Assembly: GCF_947495925.1 (NCBI RefSeq)
Contig: NZ_CANMAU010000001.1
Span: 124,001 to 188,000, forward strand
Origin: an uncultured Algibacter sp.
GTDB taxonomy: Bacteria > Bacteroidota > Bacteroidia > Flavobacteriales > Flavobacteriaceae
Reading direction: 5' to 3'
DNA: 64,000 nucleotides
The notes below the pieces were generated by a model. The model made no database searches, had not been told where the DNA came from, and saw nothing but the letters and a program-made list of their open reading frames with translations. How positions within the stretch are numbered: the stretch's first letter is position 1; each line of letters starts with the position of its first letter. This document shows positions 26,177 through 34,434 of this stretch, piece after piece. Made by a program: the position numbers and the translations under genes.

Positions 26177-27171
26177 CTCAATTTATATTGTTCCCTAATT
26201 AAATTCTCAACGGGCTTATTTTGTGGCGTAAACCTGGAATCCTCTTTTCCTCCAGCATTTTCATGATCATGAAACCATTTCCATACAAAACCTCCTGCGA
26301 ACCAATCCTCCTGCCAGCAGCTATTAAATAACGCAAGAGTTGCATTAGTTTGCGCTTCAAGGTTCACCTGAGTCATACTTCTATCACTCCTCCAAGGTGC
26401 TTTACCAGAATAATCAACACTTCGATACCCAAATTCAGTAAATAAAATAGGCTTTTTATAATGTTCTGATAAAGAAACCATTTCTTTATGATAAGGTCTC
26501 CAACTTTCTAAACACTCCTTGAGCGTTGGTGTTTTACTTTCGCTAACAGGAAAATAGGCATCTATCCCTATATAATCTAAACTAGCTATGAAAGGCGTGC
26601 GCTTATACTCATCCCAATTTGCTGCATATGTTAGCTTTCCATTATAAATCTTTTTAATTTGCACTATTAAACTTTGCCAAAATTCAGGTCTGTTACTAAT
26701 AAACTTTTCTAATTCGGTACCAATGCAAAAAATGGCGACATCCATTTCTTGAGCTAACTCAGCATATGTCAATATAAATTTTGAATATGACGACTCAAGA
26801 ACTTTCCAATCTTTCTCATTTTTCATCTCAATAAACCCTGTAAACTCACCATGCCACACCCAGATTTGAGGTTTTAACATAACTCTTATATCATGCTTTT
26901 GTAACTCTTTAATATACTGTCTTGCTCCAGCCTTTGTTTCCCCAAACCATTGTCTTTCTGTGTTAAAAACAATATTTGGATTAGACAAGTCTTTAATAAA
27001 ACCAAAAGGCATTACAGCCGCATAATTAGCATTCAAATCAACAACGGGTTTTATATGATTTGAACTGACAGACTCTCTAGAAGCTACAAAACTTACCCCA
27101 TTGATTTTAAGGGTTTGCGCCGCACAGGATTGAAAACACGCTAATACTAAAATTAAAAGTTTGATCCTCAT
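26173..27171 (-). CDS. GH113-like glycoside hydrolase (TIM barrel)
   Basis: This 332-residue exported protein has a signal that could be cleaved by signal peptidase I or II (FQSCAAQ around residue 16). The barrel resembles GH113 and related clan GH-A enzymes: VMLKPQIWVWHGEF, the probable acid/base in FCIGTELEKF (about residue 150), YIGIDAYFPVSE, the probable nucleophile in ILFTEFGYRSVDYSGKAPW (about residue 245) and GGFVWKWFHD. GH113 members act on mannan or mannosides; substrate here is inferred only. It lies in the minus-strand DUF547-barrel-glycosidase-lipoprotein-Omp85 run with 35-base and overlapping junctions. Confidence 0.82.
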   Translation of the reverse strand: MRIKLLILVLACFQSCAAQTLKINGVSFVASRESVSSNHIKPVVDLNANYAAVMPFGFIKDLSNPNIVFNTERQWFGETKAGARQYIKELQKHDIRVMLKPQIWVWHGEFTGFIEMKNEKDWKVLESSYSKFILTYAELAQEMDVAIFCIGTELEKFISNRPEFWQSLIVQIKKIYNGKLTYAANWDEYKRTPFIASLDYIGIDAYFPVSESKTPTLKECLESWRPYHKEMVSLSEHYKKPILFTEFGYRSVDYSGKAPWRSDRSMTQVNLEAQTNATLALFNSCWQEDWFAGGFVWKWFHDHENAGGKEDSRFTPQNKPVENLIREQYKLR

Positions 27172-27206
27172 ACCATTTTATCAAACCCTAATTTAACTAT
27201 TTATCA

Positions 27207-28136
27207 TTAAAATAAAGCACGTAAACCTAAACTAAAAGTTTCCCCTAGGCCTTGGAAATTATTACCTCTTACAAATTTTCCATAAGATGCTTCTATGTTT
27301 AGAACCTTTGTAATTTGGTATTTTCCTCCAAATCCAAGCTGTGTGTAATTTTGTTCAAAATTATTTCCTAAATCAATTAAAAATGCTTGCTGACCGTTGA
27401 CAAATATGGTTGATTTTGATGATGGGAAGTAACTTAAGAATGCACTCAATGGCAAAAACAAGCTGTTGTTTGCAAACCGTTCAGTAACATTTGAGGTATT
27501 AAAATCTGCATCAACACTTTTTTCTCCAAAATTAAACCCGAAATCTGCTTCTGTAAAAATCTGCCATTTTCCTCCTCCAAAGGTATTATCATAGAAAAAT
27601 TTTGTTTCCCAAAATGTGCTTCTTTTATCTAAATAAGCAGGGTCATTATTTTCTCCAACAAAACCTTCATCCTTAAACACTGGAAAATAAATTGATGATG
27701 TAAATGAAAACGTAGGAATGCTTTTAAAAGGTTGTACTCTTATAGAAGGTGCTAGCGTAGTTAAACCACTTCTAGAATTCACTAAATCATTTTCAAATTT
27801 GAAAACGTCTAATGTTTTTGCACCGTTAAAGGTATTGGAACGCACTTGAAAAATAAATCCAATATTTATTCTTGAGTTTTTGCTTATCCCCGTATAGATC
27901 TCTGTAGTATTGGTGAAGAATGTTTCTCTAGGTATAGAAACTGAACTCCCCCCATCATCTGTACGTTTTGTTTGGGTATAAACACTATTAAAAAACTTAA
28001 TATCCCATTGCCCTTTTTGCAATAATTTAGAAGGTGTATAAGTTTGAATATTGCTCTTTTGAGTCTCTGGTTCCTCTTGTGAATACACATTTATTGACAA
28101 GACTGAAATAAATAAAACTATAATTAACTTATTCAT
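27207..28136 (-). CDS. Putative outer-membrane beta-barrel protein (paralogue 1)
   Basis: This 309-residue protein has a signal peptide (to about residue 19) and then a conserved N-terminal box IQTYTPSKLLQKGQWDIKFFN, alternating beta strands throughout, and a C-terminal strand ending SLGLRALF with terminal Phe, as in outer-membrane barrels. It is clearly paralogous to the gene at 29317 (same opening box and the same FGLRALF-type end). It follows the DUF547 gene by 32 bases and precedes the GH113-like gene by 35. Transport or sensor substrate unknown. Confidence 0.78.
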   Translation of the reverse strand: MNKLIIVLFISVLSINVYSQEEPETQKSNIQTYTPSKLLQKGQWDIKFFNSVYTQTKRTDDGGSSVSIPRETFFTNTTEIYTGISKNSRINIGFIFQVRSNTFNGAKTLDVFKFENDLVNSRSGLTTLAPSIRVQPFKSIPTFSFTSSIYFPVFKDEGFVGENNDPAYLDKRSTFWETKFFYDNTFGGGKWQIFTEADFGFNFGEKSVDADFNTSNVTERFANNSLFLPLSAFLSYFPSSKSTIFVNGQQAFLIDLGNNFEQNYTQLGFGGKYQITKVLNIEASYGKFVRGNNFQGLGETFSLGLRALF

Positions 28137-28168
28137 TTTTATTTTTTTTTGATTTGTTGCTTTAATAC

Positions 28169-28882
28169 TTATTGTTTATTCACTTTCCAATCATATGGAA
28201 AGTACTTTAATTTAAAATTGTTTGGGATTTTATCTGTTCTGTACGTATTAATAAAATCAATTTCACTTTTGCCATTCATGGTGAAATCTTCCTTATACCA
28301 CTCCATGATTTGTGATGCCTCAATACGTTTTTTCTTTTCGTTAACTTTTAAAAAAGAACCGTTCAAAGCTATTTTAGTTTGTTTATCTAATTGATTATTC
28401 AAGGAGTTAGGTAAATAAGCCTGACTTATTAATGGCGGGCATCCTAAAGCACCACATACTAAAACAAAATGAAATCTAGCATCATTAAACTGACCCCTAA
28501 GGAGTTTATGCTCTATATCATTTAAAGTTATTTCCTTACCTGCCAAACTATATGTTGTTGCGTCAAAAAAACCAGAAACATCAAGAGGCGAACTAGTTGG
28601 ATAATTATTTATAATACCTTTTATTACTGAAAGGTTGTAAGCGTTTATCCAAAAGGCTTGATAATTGTTTGCATCACCCTTCACTACAGATATTTCCTTT
28701 GCCTGCATTAAAAGATTATCTAGTTCAGATTGGTTTTTGTTAATATTAAGGTAGTCTACTTTACCCTCTACAACATGCTTTTTAAAAAAGACGTCTGCTT
28801 GATTAAAAAAAGTACTTAAATCTTGTGCTTGAAGCGTCACAATATTTAACAATAGAACGCATATAATAACTATTTTTTTCAT
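28169..28882 (-). CDS. Exported DUF547 domain protein
   Basis: This 237-residue protein has a signal peptide (MKKIVIICVLLLNIVTLQAQ) and a full DUF547 domain (about 25-230): NYQAFWINAYNLSVIKGIINNYP, LNDIEHKLLRGQFNDARFHF, VCGALGCPPLISQAYLP and ASQIMEWYKEDFTMNGKSEIDFIN. It is homologous to the DUF547 lipoprotein of the arsenosugar locus but shorter, and lacks a lipobox. It is the first gene of a five-gene minus-strand run and has the conserved upstream block at 28971-29058. Activity unknown; the conserved Cys pair near VCGALGC may bind a metal or form a disulfide. Confidence 0.85.
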   Translation of the reverse strand: MKKIVIICVLLLNIVTLQAQDLSTFFNQADVFFKKHVVEGKVDYLNINKNQSELDNLLMQAKEISVVKGDANNYQAFWINAYNLSVIKGIINNYPTSSPLDVSGFFDATTYSLAGKEITLNDIEHKLLRGQFNDARFHFVLVCGALGCPPLISQAYLPNSLNNQLDKQTKIALNGSFLKVNEKKKRIEASQIMEWYKEDFTMNGKSEIDFINTYRTDKIPNNFKLKYFPYDWKVNKQ

Positions 28883-29316
28883 CTGTTTTTCTTATAAGTT
28901 TGTAAATAAATATCATTTTTTCTGATAGCTAAGTCTTAGCAATTTCATCAAACTTTCAAAAAAAACAAACTTTTTTCACGTCTATCCATCAGGTTGTTCC
29001 TTACATAATTGAATCAAATTTAAACTTATTCTAAATTAAACCATTCAACTTAAGCTATCATTGAAGACTATTTTCATACGTTATAGCTTCAAATCATCTA
29101 TGAAAAAATAAAAACGAAATAGTTATTAGCAAAAACTGATTATGCTATATGAGAACAAGCTTAAAGCGCATCTAAATTTGGCCACTACCTTTTAAGATAC
29201 CCAAACTTATTAAGATTGGCTTTGGAAGATAAGCAATCAAAAAAAATAAGAAAATATTTGCTTACCCCTTAAAAACTAAGTCTTTTCATGCAAAACCTTA
29301 AACAATGTAACTTTGA
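28883..29316. other. 434-base gene-free stretch
   Basis: No ORF longer than a few codons and no tRNA or strong terminator is visible on either strand. It carries the conserved regulatory block at 28971-29058, described separately, which probably drives the DUF547 operon to the left. The rest (about 29060-29316) is AT-rich sequence in which I see only a loose TAAGCAA/TTGCTTA pair with a large loop. Confidence 0.6.
28971..29058 (-). promoter_or_regulatory. Duplicated upstream regulatory block, copy 1
   Basis: This block aligns with 30231-30317. It contains the imperfect 19-base palindrome ATTTAAACTTATTCTAAAT at 29018-29036 within 25 identical bases (29016-29040). Read on the minus strand, a TGTAAGGAAC box follows at 29005-28996 and then a TAGAC...GAAAAA segment. 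The order and spacing are kept in both copies to within one base. It lies about 90 bases upstream of the DUF547 gene. The GGAAC box recalls ECF-sigma -35 elements; the palindrome recalls AT-rich metal-regulator sites. Both readings are inference. Confidence 0.6.
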
Positions 29317-30171
29317 TTATAAAAATAAAGCTCGGAGACCGAAATTTAGCGAATAACCTAGACCTTGAGAATAAGCACCTTTAACTATATCCCTAAATAA
29401 AATTTCGAAGTTCATCACTTTTGAAATTTGATATTTAGCTCCTCCTCCAAGGGCAATAAAACGGTTTTCAGAACCACCAAAACGCCTCTGATATTGTATA
29501 AACCCAAGTAAAGAGATATCCGGTGCTGGAAAAAAACTAAGGTAAACAATTGGTTCTAAAACAAAGGTGTTATTAAAAAAACTATCATCATCACCAAAAT
29601 TATACTCTGTCCTTAATTCCGAAAAAAATTGCCAATTCTCATTCGAAAAAGTATAGTCATATAAGAATCGGTTTTCAAACATAAATGCCGTTTGACTTAA
29701 AAAAATTCCATCTTCAACTTCATTATCAAGAAAGGGAAAACGCAAAGCAGATTGAATGGTAAAATTAGTTTTTCTAACAATCGGATTAAACCTTACAACA
29801 GGAGCGAAACTAGTGATACCAGCCCGAGATGTTGCTGATTGACTAAATTGTAAAACATCTAGAAAACCTCTACCTCCAATTGTACTTGATTGTACTTCTA
29901 AAATCAAACCAAAATTCCAATTATCGTTACGGGACATACCTGTAAAAGCACCTATACTTGATGTAAAATAGTTTTCTCTCGGGAAACTACTTGCCTCATC
30001 TGTATTATCTGTTTGTGTATACAAATTGTTATCCCATGTAACATCCCATTGCCCTTTACTCAATAATTTAGATGGAGTAAACGTCTGTATATTAATATCA
30101 TAACCTCTTATTTGAGAAAAACTTATTTGAAAAAAAACTACAGTAACTACTATTAAAATTAAATTTCTCAT
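29317..30171 (-). CDS. Putative outer-membrane beta-barrel protein (paralogue 2)
   Basis: I choose the ATG at 30171 over an in-frame ATG at 30195 because it gives a clean signal peptide (MRNLILIVVTVVFFQISFSQ). The 284-residue protein shares with paralogue 1 the opening IQTFTPSKLLSKGQWDVTWDN, the PRENYFTSSIGAFTGMSRN segment, and the end LNFGLRALFL. It is predicted to form a beta-barrel in the outer membrane. It is a single gene, preceded by the second copy of the conserved block and divergent from the FAD oxidoreductase operon. Confidence 0.78.
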   Translation of the reverse strand: MRNLILIVVTVVFFQISFSQIRGYDINIQTFTPSKLLSKGQWDVTWDNNLYTQTDNTDEASSFPRENYFTSSIGAFTGMSRNDNWNFGLILEVQSSTIGGRGFLDVLQFSQSATSRAGITSFAPVVRFNPIVRKTNFTIQSALRFPFLDNEVEDGIFLSQTAFMFENRFLYDYTFSNENWQFFSELRTEYNFGDDDSFFNNTFVLEPIVYLSFFPAPDISLLGFIQYQRRFGGSENRFIALGGGAKYQISKVMNFEILFRDIVKGAYSQGLGYSLNFGLRALFL

Positions 30172-30230
30172 AAAAACTCTCAATATTTTGCTCAAAGTTA
30201 TTGTTTATTTCTTCACAATCATAAAAAAAC

Positions 30231-30317
30231 GTTTTTCCTGTCTACCTATAGTGCCGTTCCTTACAAAGGATATTAAATTTAAACTTATTCTAAATTAAAT
30301 CAGTTAATTTAAGTTAT
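30231..30317 (-). promoter_or_regulatory. Duplicated upstream regulatory block, copy 2
   Basis: This is the counterpart of 28971-29058, with the palindrome ATTTAAACTTATTCTAAAT at 30277-30295 and the TGTAAGGAAC box at 30265-30256 on the minus strand. It starts 60 bases upstream of barrel paralogue 2 and also lies in the divergent promoter region of the FAD oxidoreductase operon. A near -7 box (TACCTTTA, 30318-30325) for the plus-strand operon follows the block directly, so a protein bound to the palindrome could act on both sides. Confidence 0.6.
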
Positions 30318-30357
30318 TACCTTTAGCTTCGACCCAATACCACATAACATCCAAAAT

Positions 30358-31665
30358 ATGCAAGAACACATCGTTATTATAGGAAATGGAATCTCGGGCG
30401 TAACTGCGGCCAGACACATACGTAAATTGTCGGATAAAAAAATCACGATAGTATCGGCAGAGACAGATTATTTCTTTTCTCGTACCGCTTTAATGTATAT
30501 ATATATGGGACATATGAAGTTTGAACATACACAACCTTATGAAAATTGGTTTTGGAAAAAAAATAGAATCGATTTAAAAAAAGGTTATGTAAATACTATT
30601 GACGTACAAAACAAAACACTTCATTTCTCAGCTGGAGACAGCCTTTCTTTTGATAAACTTATTATAGCCACAGGGAGCAAACCCAATAAATTTGGATGGC
30701 CTGGGCAAGATTTAGAAGGCGTTATGGGTATGTATCATAAACAGGATTTAGAAAATTTAGAAAAATATGCTCCTAATAAACAAGCATGTAAGCGAGCTGT
30801 TATTGTAGGTGGTGGTTTAATAGGCATTGAACTTGCAGAAATGCTTAACTCTCGAAATATCCCAGTCACCTTTTTAGTTAGAGAAGATAGTTTTTGGAAT
30901 GGCGTTTTACCTGATGGTGAAAGTAGTATGATTAATAGACATATTAAAAACCACCATATTGATTTGCGCTTAGGTAATAACTTAAAAGAAATTGTATCAG
31001 ACGAAAATGGAAAAGTCAAATCAATTATCATTGAGGAAACTGGAGAAGAAATACCTTGCGATGTGGTAGGGCTAACGGCAGGTGTTTCCCCTAATATTGA
31101 TTTCATAAAAAACTCTGGTATTGAAACGGGCAGAGGTGTTAAAGTGAATCGATTTTTAGAAACCAACATCCCAGATATTTATGCTATAGGAGATTGTGCC
31201 GAACAACATGAAGCTATTGGACAACGTAGATCTATTGAGGCGGTTTGGTACACGGGAAGAATGATGGGAGAAACACTAGCCCAAACCATATGCGGAAACA
31301 GAATTGAATACAAACCAGGACATTGGTTTAACTCAGCCAAGTTCTTAGATATTGAATATCAAACTTACGGATGGGTTCACGGGAAGAAGAGTAAACCAGA
31401 GAATGAAGTTCATTTTCACTGGAAACATGAAGATGATACTAAATGTATTACTATAGCCTACCACAAAGATACTAATGAATTTTTAGGAATCAACACCTTT
31501 GGCATTAGAATGCGCCATGATATTTTCGATACGTGGCTTAACGAAAAAAGAGACATTGATTACGTAACTAATAATTTATCTATGGCCAATTTCGATCCTG
31601 AATTCTACAGTCATTATGAAGCCGACATCCTATCAGCTTACAACAAACAACTTCAAATTGTATAA
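30358..31665 (+). CDS. FAD-dependent NAD(P)-disulfide-type oxidoreductase
   Basis: This 435-residue two-dinucleotide-binding-domain flavoprotein has the FAD motif IVIIGNGISGVTAARHIRK (residues 5-23), the ATG motif IIATGSKP, the NAD(P) motif VIVGGGLIGIELAEML (about 150-165) and the second FAD site IPDIYAIGDCAE. It lacks a redox CxxC. It resembles NirB-type/rubredoxin-reductase-like or NDH-type oxidoreductases, with a C-terminal extension of about 100 residues rich in His and Trp (HFHWKHEDDTK). It precedes the membrane polyferredoxin gene by 2 bases, suggesting the two form one electron-transfer path. Confidence 0.87.
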   Translation: MQEHIVIIGNGISGVTAARHIRKLSDKKITIVSAETDYFFSRTALMYIYMGHMKFEHTQPYENWFWKKNRIDLKKGYVNTIDVQNKTLHFSAGDSLSFDKLIIATGSKPNKFGWPGQDLEGVMGMYHKQDLENLEKYAPNKQACKRAVIVGGGLIGIELAEMLNSRNIPVTFLVREDSFWNGVLPDGESSMINRHIKNHHIDLRLGNNLKEIVSDENGKVKSIIIEETGEEIPCDVVGLTAGVSPNIDFIKNSGIETGRGVKVNRFLETNIPDIYAIGDCAEQHEAIGQRRSIEAVWYTGRMMGETLAQTICGNRIEYKPGHWFNSAKFLDIEYQTYGWVHGKKSKPENEVHFHWKHEDDTKCITIAYHKDTNEFLGINTFGIRMRHDIFDTWLNEKRDIDYVTNNLSMANFDPEFYSHYEADILSAYNKQLQIV

Positions 31666-31667
31666 CA

Positions 31668-33257
31668 ATGAGTAACAAAATAAACCATAGCTTGTCTATT
31701 GCAAAACCTGATGCTACCGACATTTCAACAAAACAAAAACTAGCATTGACCACAGGAATAATAGGATTATTCATTCTAGTTCTAGCTTTATTCAACACTA
31801 ACTTTCCAAATAAAGGTCTTTTCTTAACTTTAGCTTTAGGGTTAATTTCTATTGGCACCATTATTTATTCTAGAGATGCTTATTTAACTAAATTGGAAGG
31901 CATTAAAAACGATGGCGTTTGGTTTAAATCTATATCTTCTAGAGGTGTCTGGGGTTGGATTGTTGGTATTATTCTGACTACCTTCTACATTGTTCTTTAT
32001 TTCTTCCCAAAGTATTTGGGTTTAGGTAGTAATGGAGCTGAAAACACAGGTTTAATAAGCTTGTTTGACCCCTTAAGCAATTTATTAAGCAGAAGAGCTG
32101 CAAGCCAATGGTTTGTTTATGGAACACTTTACACGGTTGCCATTTTAGCCTTTGGTTATAAATTCATCCTTAAATACCGACATAATAGGTACCAACAATT
32201 ACGCACCATTTCTGTAATGTTTTTTCAACTAGGTTTTGCCTTTCTGATTCCAGAATTCATGTATGTTATGAATAATGACTTGCCCTACTACGATTTAAAA
32301 TCTATGTGGCCTCTTAATTATTACATCTTTGATGAATGGTCTGTTAAAGGTTTTCTATCCAATGGTAATATCGGATTAGGGCTTATCTTGTTTGGCATTA
32401 TTACCATCTTTGTAATCTCGCCCATTTTAACTTATAAATTTGGAAAGCGATGGTACTGCTCTTGGGTATGTGGTTGTGGAGGGTTAGCGGAAACTGCAGG
32501 TGATTCTTTCAGACAACTTTCATCTAAAAAAATGTCTGCTTGGAAATTAGAACGCTGGTTGATTCATACCGTTTTGGTGTTTTCAGTAATCATGACTACT
32601 GCTATGATTTACACGTATTTAGGTTATGATAAAAATAACTTCTGGCTTACAAGAGGTTTGTTTACAGCTTTAGTTATAGGGTTTCTAACCTTGGTCTTTG
32701 CAGGTGTTCTATTCTTTAAAAAACAAGAACTCGGTAAAGACGCAAAATATGGAGCTATCGGTTTCTTTGTAGTTATCGCAGCTTTACTCATTATGCATTT
32801 TACTGGTACTATAGATAATGTTTTTTACATAAAAAGCAACTCGTTAAGATCGGCATACGGCCTTTATATTGGCTCTATTTTTTCAGGAGTTATTGGCACT
32901 GGTTTTTATCCCATTTTAGGAAGTAGATCATGGTGCAGGTTTGGATGCCCTATGGCGGCCATATTAGGATTTCAGCAGCGTTTGTTTTCCAAATTTAGAA
33001 TTACCACAAACGGCGGACAATGCATTTCTTGTGGTAACTGCTCGAACAGTTGTGAAATGGGTATTGATGTTAGAGCCTACGCACAAAAAGGTGAAAATAT
33101 TGTGCGTTCAAGTTGTGTGGGTTGTGGTATTTGTTCAGCCGTGTGCCCTAGAGGTGTGTTGAAACTAGAAAATGACAACATGGAAGGGCGTATCAACCCA
33201 ACCGAAATTTTATTAGGAAATGATGTTGATTTAATGGATTTAGTTAACAAAAAATAA
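31668..33257 (+). CDS. Membrane-bound 4Fe-4S polyferredoxin (NapH/NosR/CcoG-like)
   Basis: This 529-residue protein has about nine hydrophobic helices and two Cys-rich membrane-edge motifs of the NapH/NosR type, WYCSWVCGCGG (about residue 264) and SWCRFGCPMAAILG (about 423). A C-terminal double ferredoxin follows: CISCGNCSNSCEMG and SCVGCGICSAVCPRG. Such proteins pass electrons between quinone or flavoprotein and periplasmic targets. The cognate flavoprotein may be the gene 2 bases upstream. It is not CcoG in a cytochrome-oxidase locus, and no nitrate or N2O reductase genes are nearby, so its partner is unknown. Confidence 0.86.
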   Translation: MSNKINHSLSIAKPDATDISTKQKLALTTGIIGLFILVLALFNTNFPNKGLFLTLALGLISIGTIIYSRDAYLTKLEGIKNDGVWFKSISSRGVWGWIVGIILTTFYIVLYFFPKYLGLGSNGAENTGLISLFDPLSNLLSRRAASQWFVYGTLYTVAILAFGYKFILKYRHNRYQQLRTISVMFFQLGFAFLIPEFMYVMNNDLPYYDLKSMWPLNYYIFDEWSVKGFLSNGNIGLGLILFGIITIFVISPILTYKFGKRWYCSWVCGCGGLAETAGDSFRQLSSKKMSAWKLERWLIHTVLVFSVIMTTAMIYTYLGYDKNNFWLTRGLFTALVIGFLTLVFAGVLFFKKQELGKDAKYGAIGFFVVIAALLIMHFTGTIDNVFYIKSNSLRSAYGLYIGSIFSGVIGTGFYPILGSRSWCRFGCPMAAILGFQQRLFSKFRITTNGGQCISCGNCSNSCEMGIDVRAYAQKGENIVRSSCVGCGICSAVCPRGVLKLENDNMEGRINPTEILLGNDVDLMDLVNKK

Positions 33258-33262
33258 TCTTT

Positions 33263-33745
33263 GTGAAACACATTTTTATAACAGTAACTTTAATTAGCAG
33301 TTTTATTTCAACTACTCACGCCCAGAAAACATATCAGAAAAACTATGACAATAACAATCATTTAATTTCTGAAGGTTGGCTTGAAAATAATCAGAAAGTA
33401 GACTACTGGCATTTTTATTACCCAAACGGAAAAGTGAGAAAAGAAGGGCATTTTTCTTCTGGTATAGCTGCGGAATATTGGCGATTTTATTCTGATAGTG
33501 GTGGCTTAAAAATGGAAGGGCATTTTGAAAACGGTAAGAAAAGTTATTGGTGGCTTTTCTACGATAATATGGAAAAAATAAATCATAAATGCCAGCTTAA
33601 AAATAACCAGAAAAATGGTTATTGTCTGATATACAATAATGAAAAACTAATTGCCGCCTCCAAATATAAAGCGGGTAAAAAATTAAAGGAATGGACTACC
33701 TTTGCTTCATTTAAAAGTGAAAATAAATTAAGTGATTTACAATGA
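33263..33745 (+). CDS. Exported MORN-repeat/YwqK-like protein
   Basis: This 160-residue protein starts with GTG at 33263, which is in frame with a clean signal peptide (MKHIFITVTLISSFISTTHAQ). It has three or four repeats of the MORN/YwqK kind: SEGWLENNQKVDYWHFYYPN, GKVRKEGHFSSGIAAEYWRF and LKMEGHFENGKKSYWWLFY. Family proteins are often labelled YwqK antitoxin-like, but this one is exported and has no toxin partner nearby, so I do not call it an antitoxin. It lies 5 bases after the polyferredoxin gene and overlaps the next glycosyltransferase by 4 bases. Confidence 0.78.
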   Translation: MKHIFITVTLISSFISTTHAQKTYQKNYDNNNHLISEGWLENNQKVDYWHFYYPNGKVRKEGHFSSGIAAEYWRFYSDSGGLKMEGHFENGKKSYWWLFYDNMEKINHKCQLKNNQKNGYCLIYNNEKLIAASKYKAGKKLKEWTTFASFKSENKLSDLQ

Positions 33746-34434
33746 CCAAAATAAAAGTCATTATACCTGCTTACAATGAAGCAGATTCTATAACTCATGT
33801 AATTAATGATATTCCCGCCATAGTGGATGAAATTATTGTAGTTAGCAATAACTCTACTGATAATACAGATATCAATGCAAAAAATGCGGGAGCTACTGTT
33901 TTGGTTGAGACTAAAAAGGGTTATGGTTACGCATGCTTAAAAGGCATGCAATACGTAGCAAATCAAGTTAATAAACCCGATATTATCACTTTTATTGATG
34001 GTGATTATAGTGATTACCCTGAAGAATTATCTAAAATTGTTACCCCAATAATTGAAGATAATATTGATTTAGTAATAGGAGCAAGAGTAAAAGAGTTAAG
34101 AGAAGAAGGGGCAATGACTATTCCTCAAATATTTGGAAATTGGCTTGCAACAACCTTAATGCGGTTTTTTTTTAGAGCTAAATTTACAGACCTAGGGCCT
34201 TTTAGAGCTATTAAATATGATAAGTTACTGGCTCTTAATATGGAGGATAAAACTTATGGCTGGACTGTAGAGATGCAATTGAAAGCTTTAAAGCAAAATT
34301 ACACGTACACGGAAGTACCTGTTAACTATAGGAATAGAATTGGAGTTTCGAAGGTGTCAGGTACAATAAAAGGTGCTATATTTGCAGGCGCTAAAATTTT
34401 AGGCTGGATTTTTAAATATAGCGTTAAAAAATGA
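33742..34434 (+). CDS. GT2 glycosyltransferase, polyprenol-phosphate-sugar synthase-like
   Basis: This 230-residue GT-A enzyme of the DPM1/GT2 type has IKVIIPAYNEADSITHVI, VVSNNSTDNT, FIDGDYSDYPEEL (DXD-like), LGPFRAIKYD and YGWTVEMQLKA with the YRNRIGVSKVSG acceptor-side motif. It has no obvious transmembrane anchor, but the last 30 residues are hydrophobic. It may make a polyprenyl-phosphate-linked sugar donor for the downstream GT-C enzyme. It overlaps both neighbours by 4 bases. Confidence 0.87.
   Translation: MTKIKVIIPAYNEADSITHVINDIPAIVDEIIVVSNNSTDNTDINAKNAGATVLVETKKGYGYACLKGMQYVANQVNKPDIITFIDGDYSDYPEELSKIVTPIIEDNIDLVIGARVKELREEGAMTIPQIFGNWLATTLMRFFFRAKFTDLGPFRAIKYDKLLALNMEDKTYGWTVEMQLKALKQNYTYTEVPVNYRNRIGVSKVSGTIKGAIFAGAKILGWIFKYSVKK

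Noticed and set aside
29220-29270. TAAGCAA/TTGCTTA pair in the gene-free stretch as a terminator or small RNA
   Set aside because: The arms are only seven bases with a loop of about 20 bases and no T tract; not distinguishable from chance in AT-rich DNA.
33263-33745. Antitoxin of a toxin-antitoxin pair (YwqK label)
   Set aside because: The protein has a signal peptide and no toxin gene beside it; it sits in a glycosyltransferase operon.
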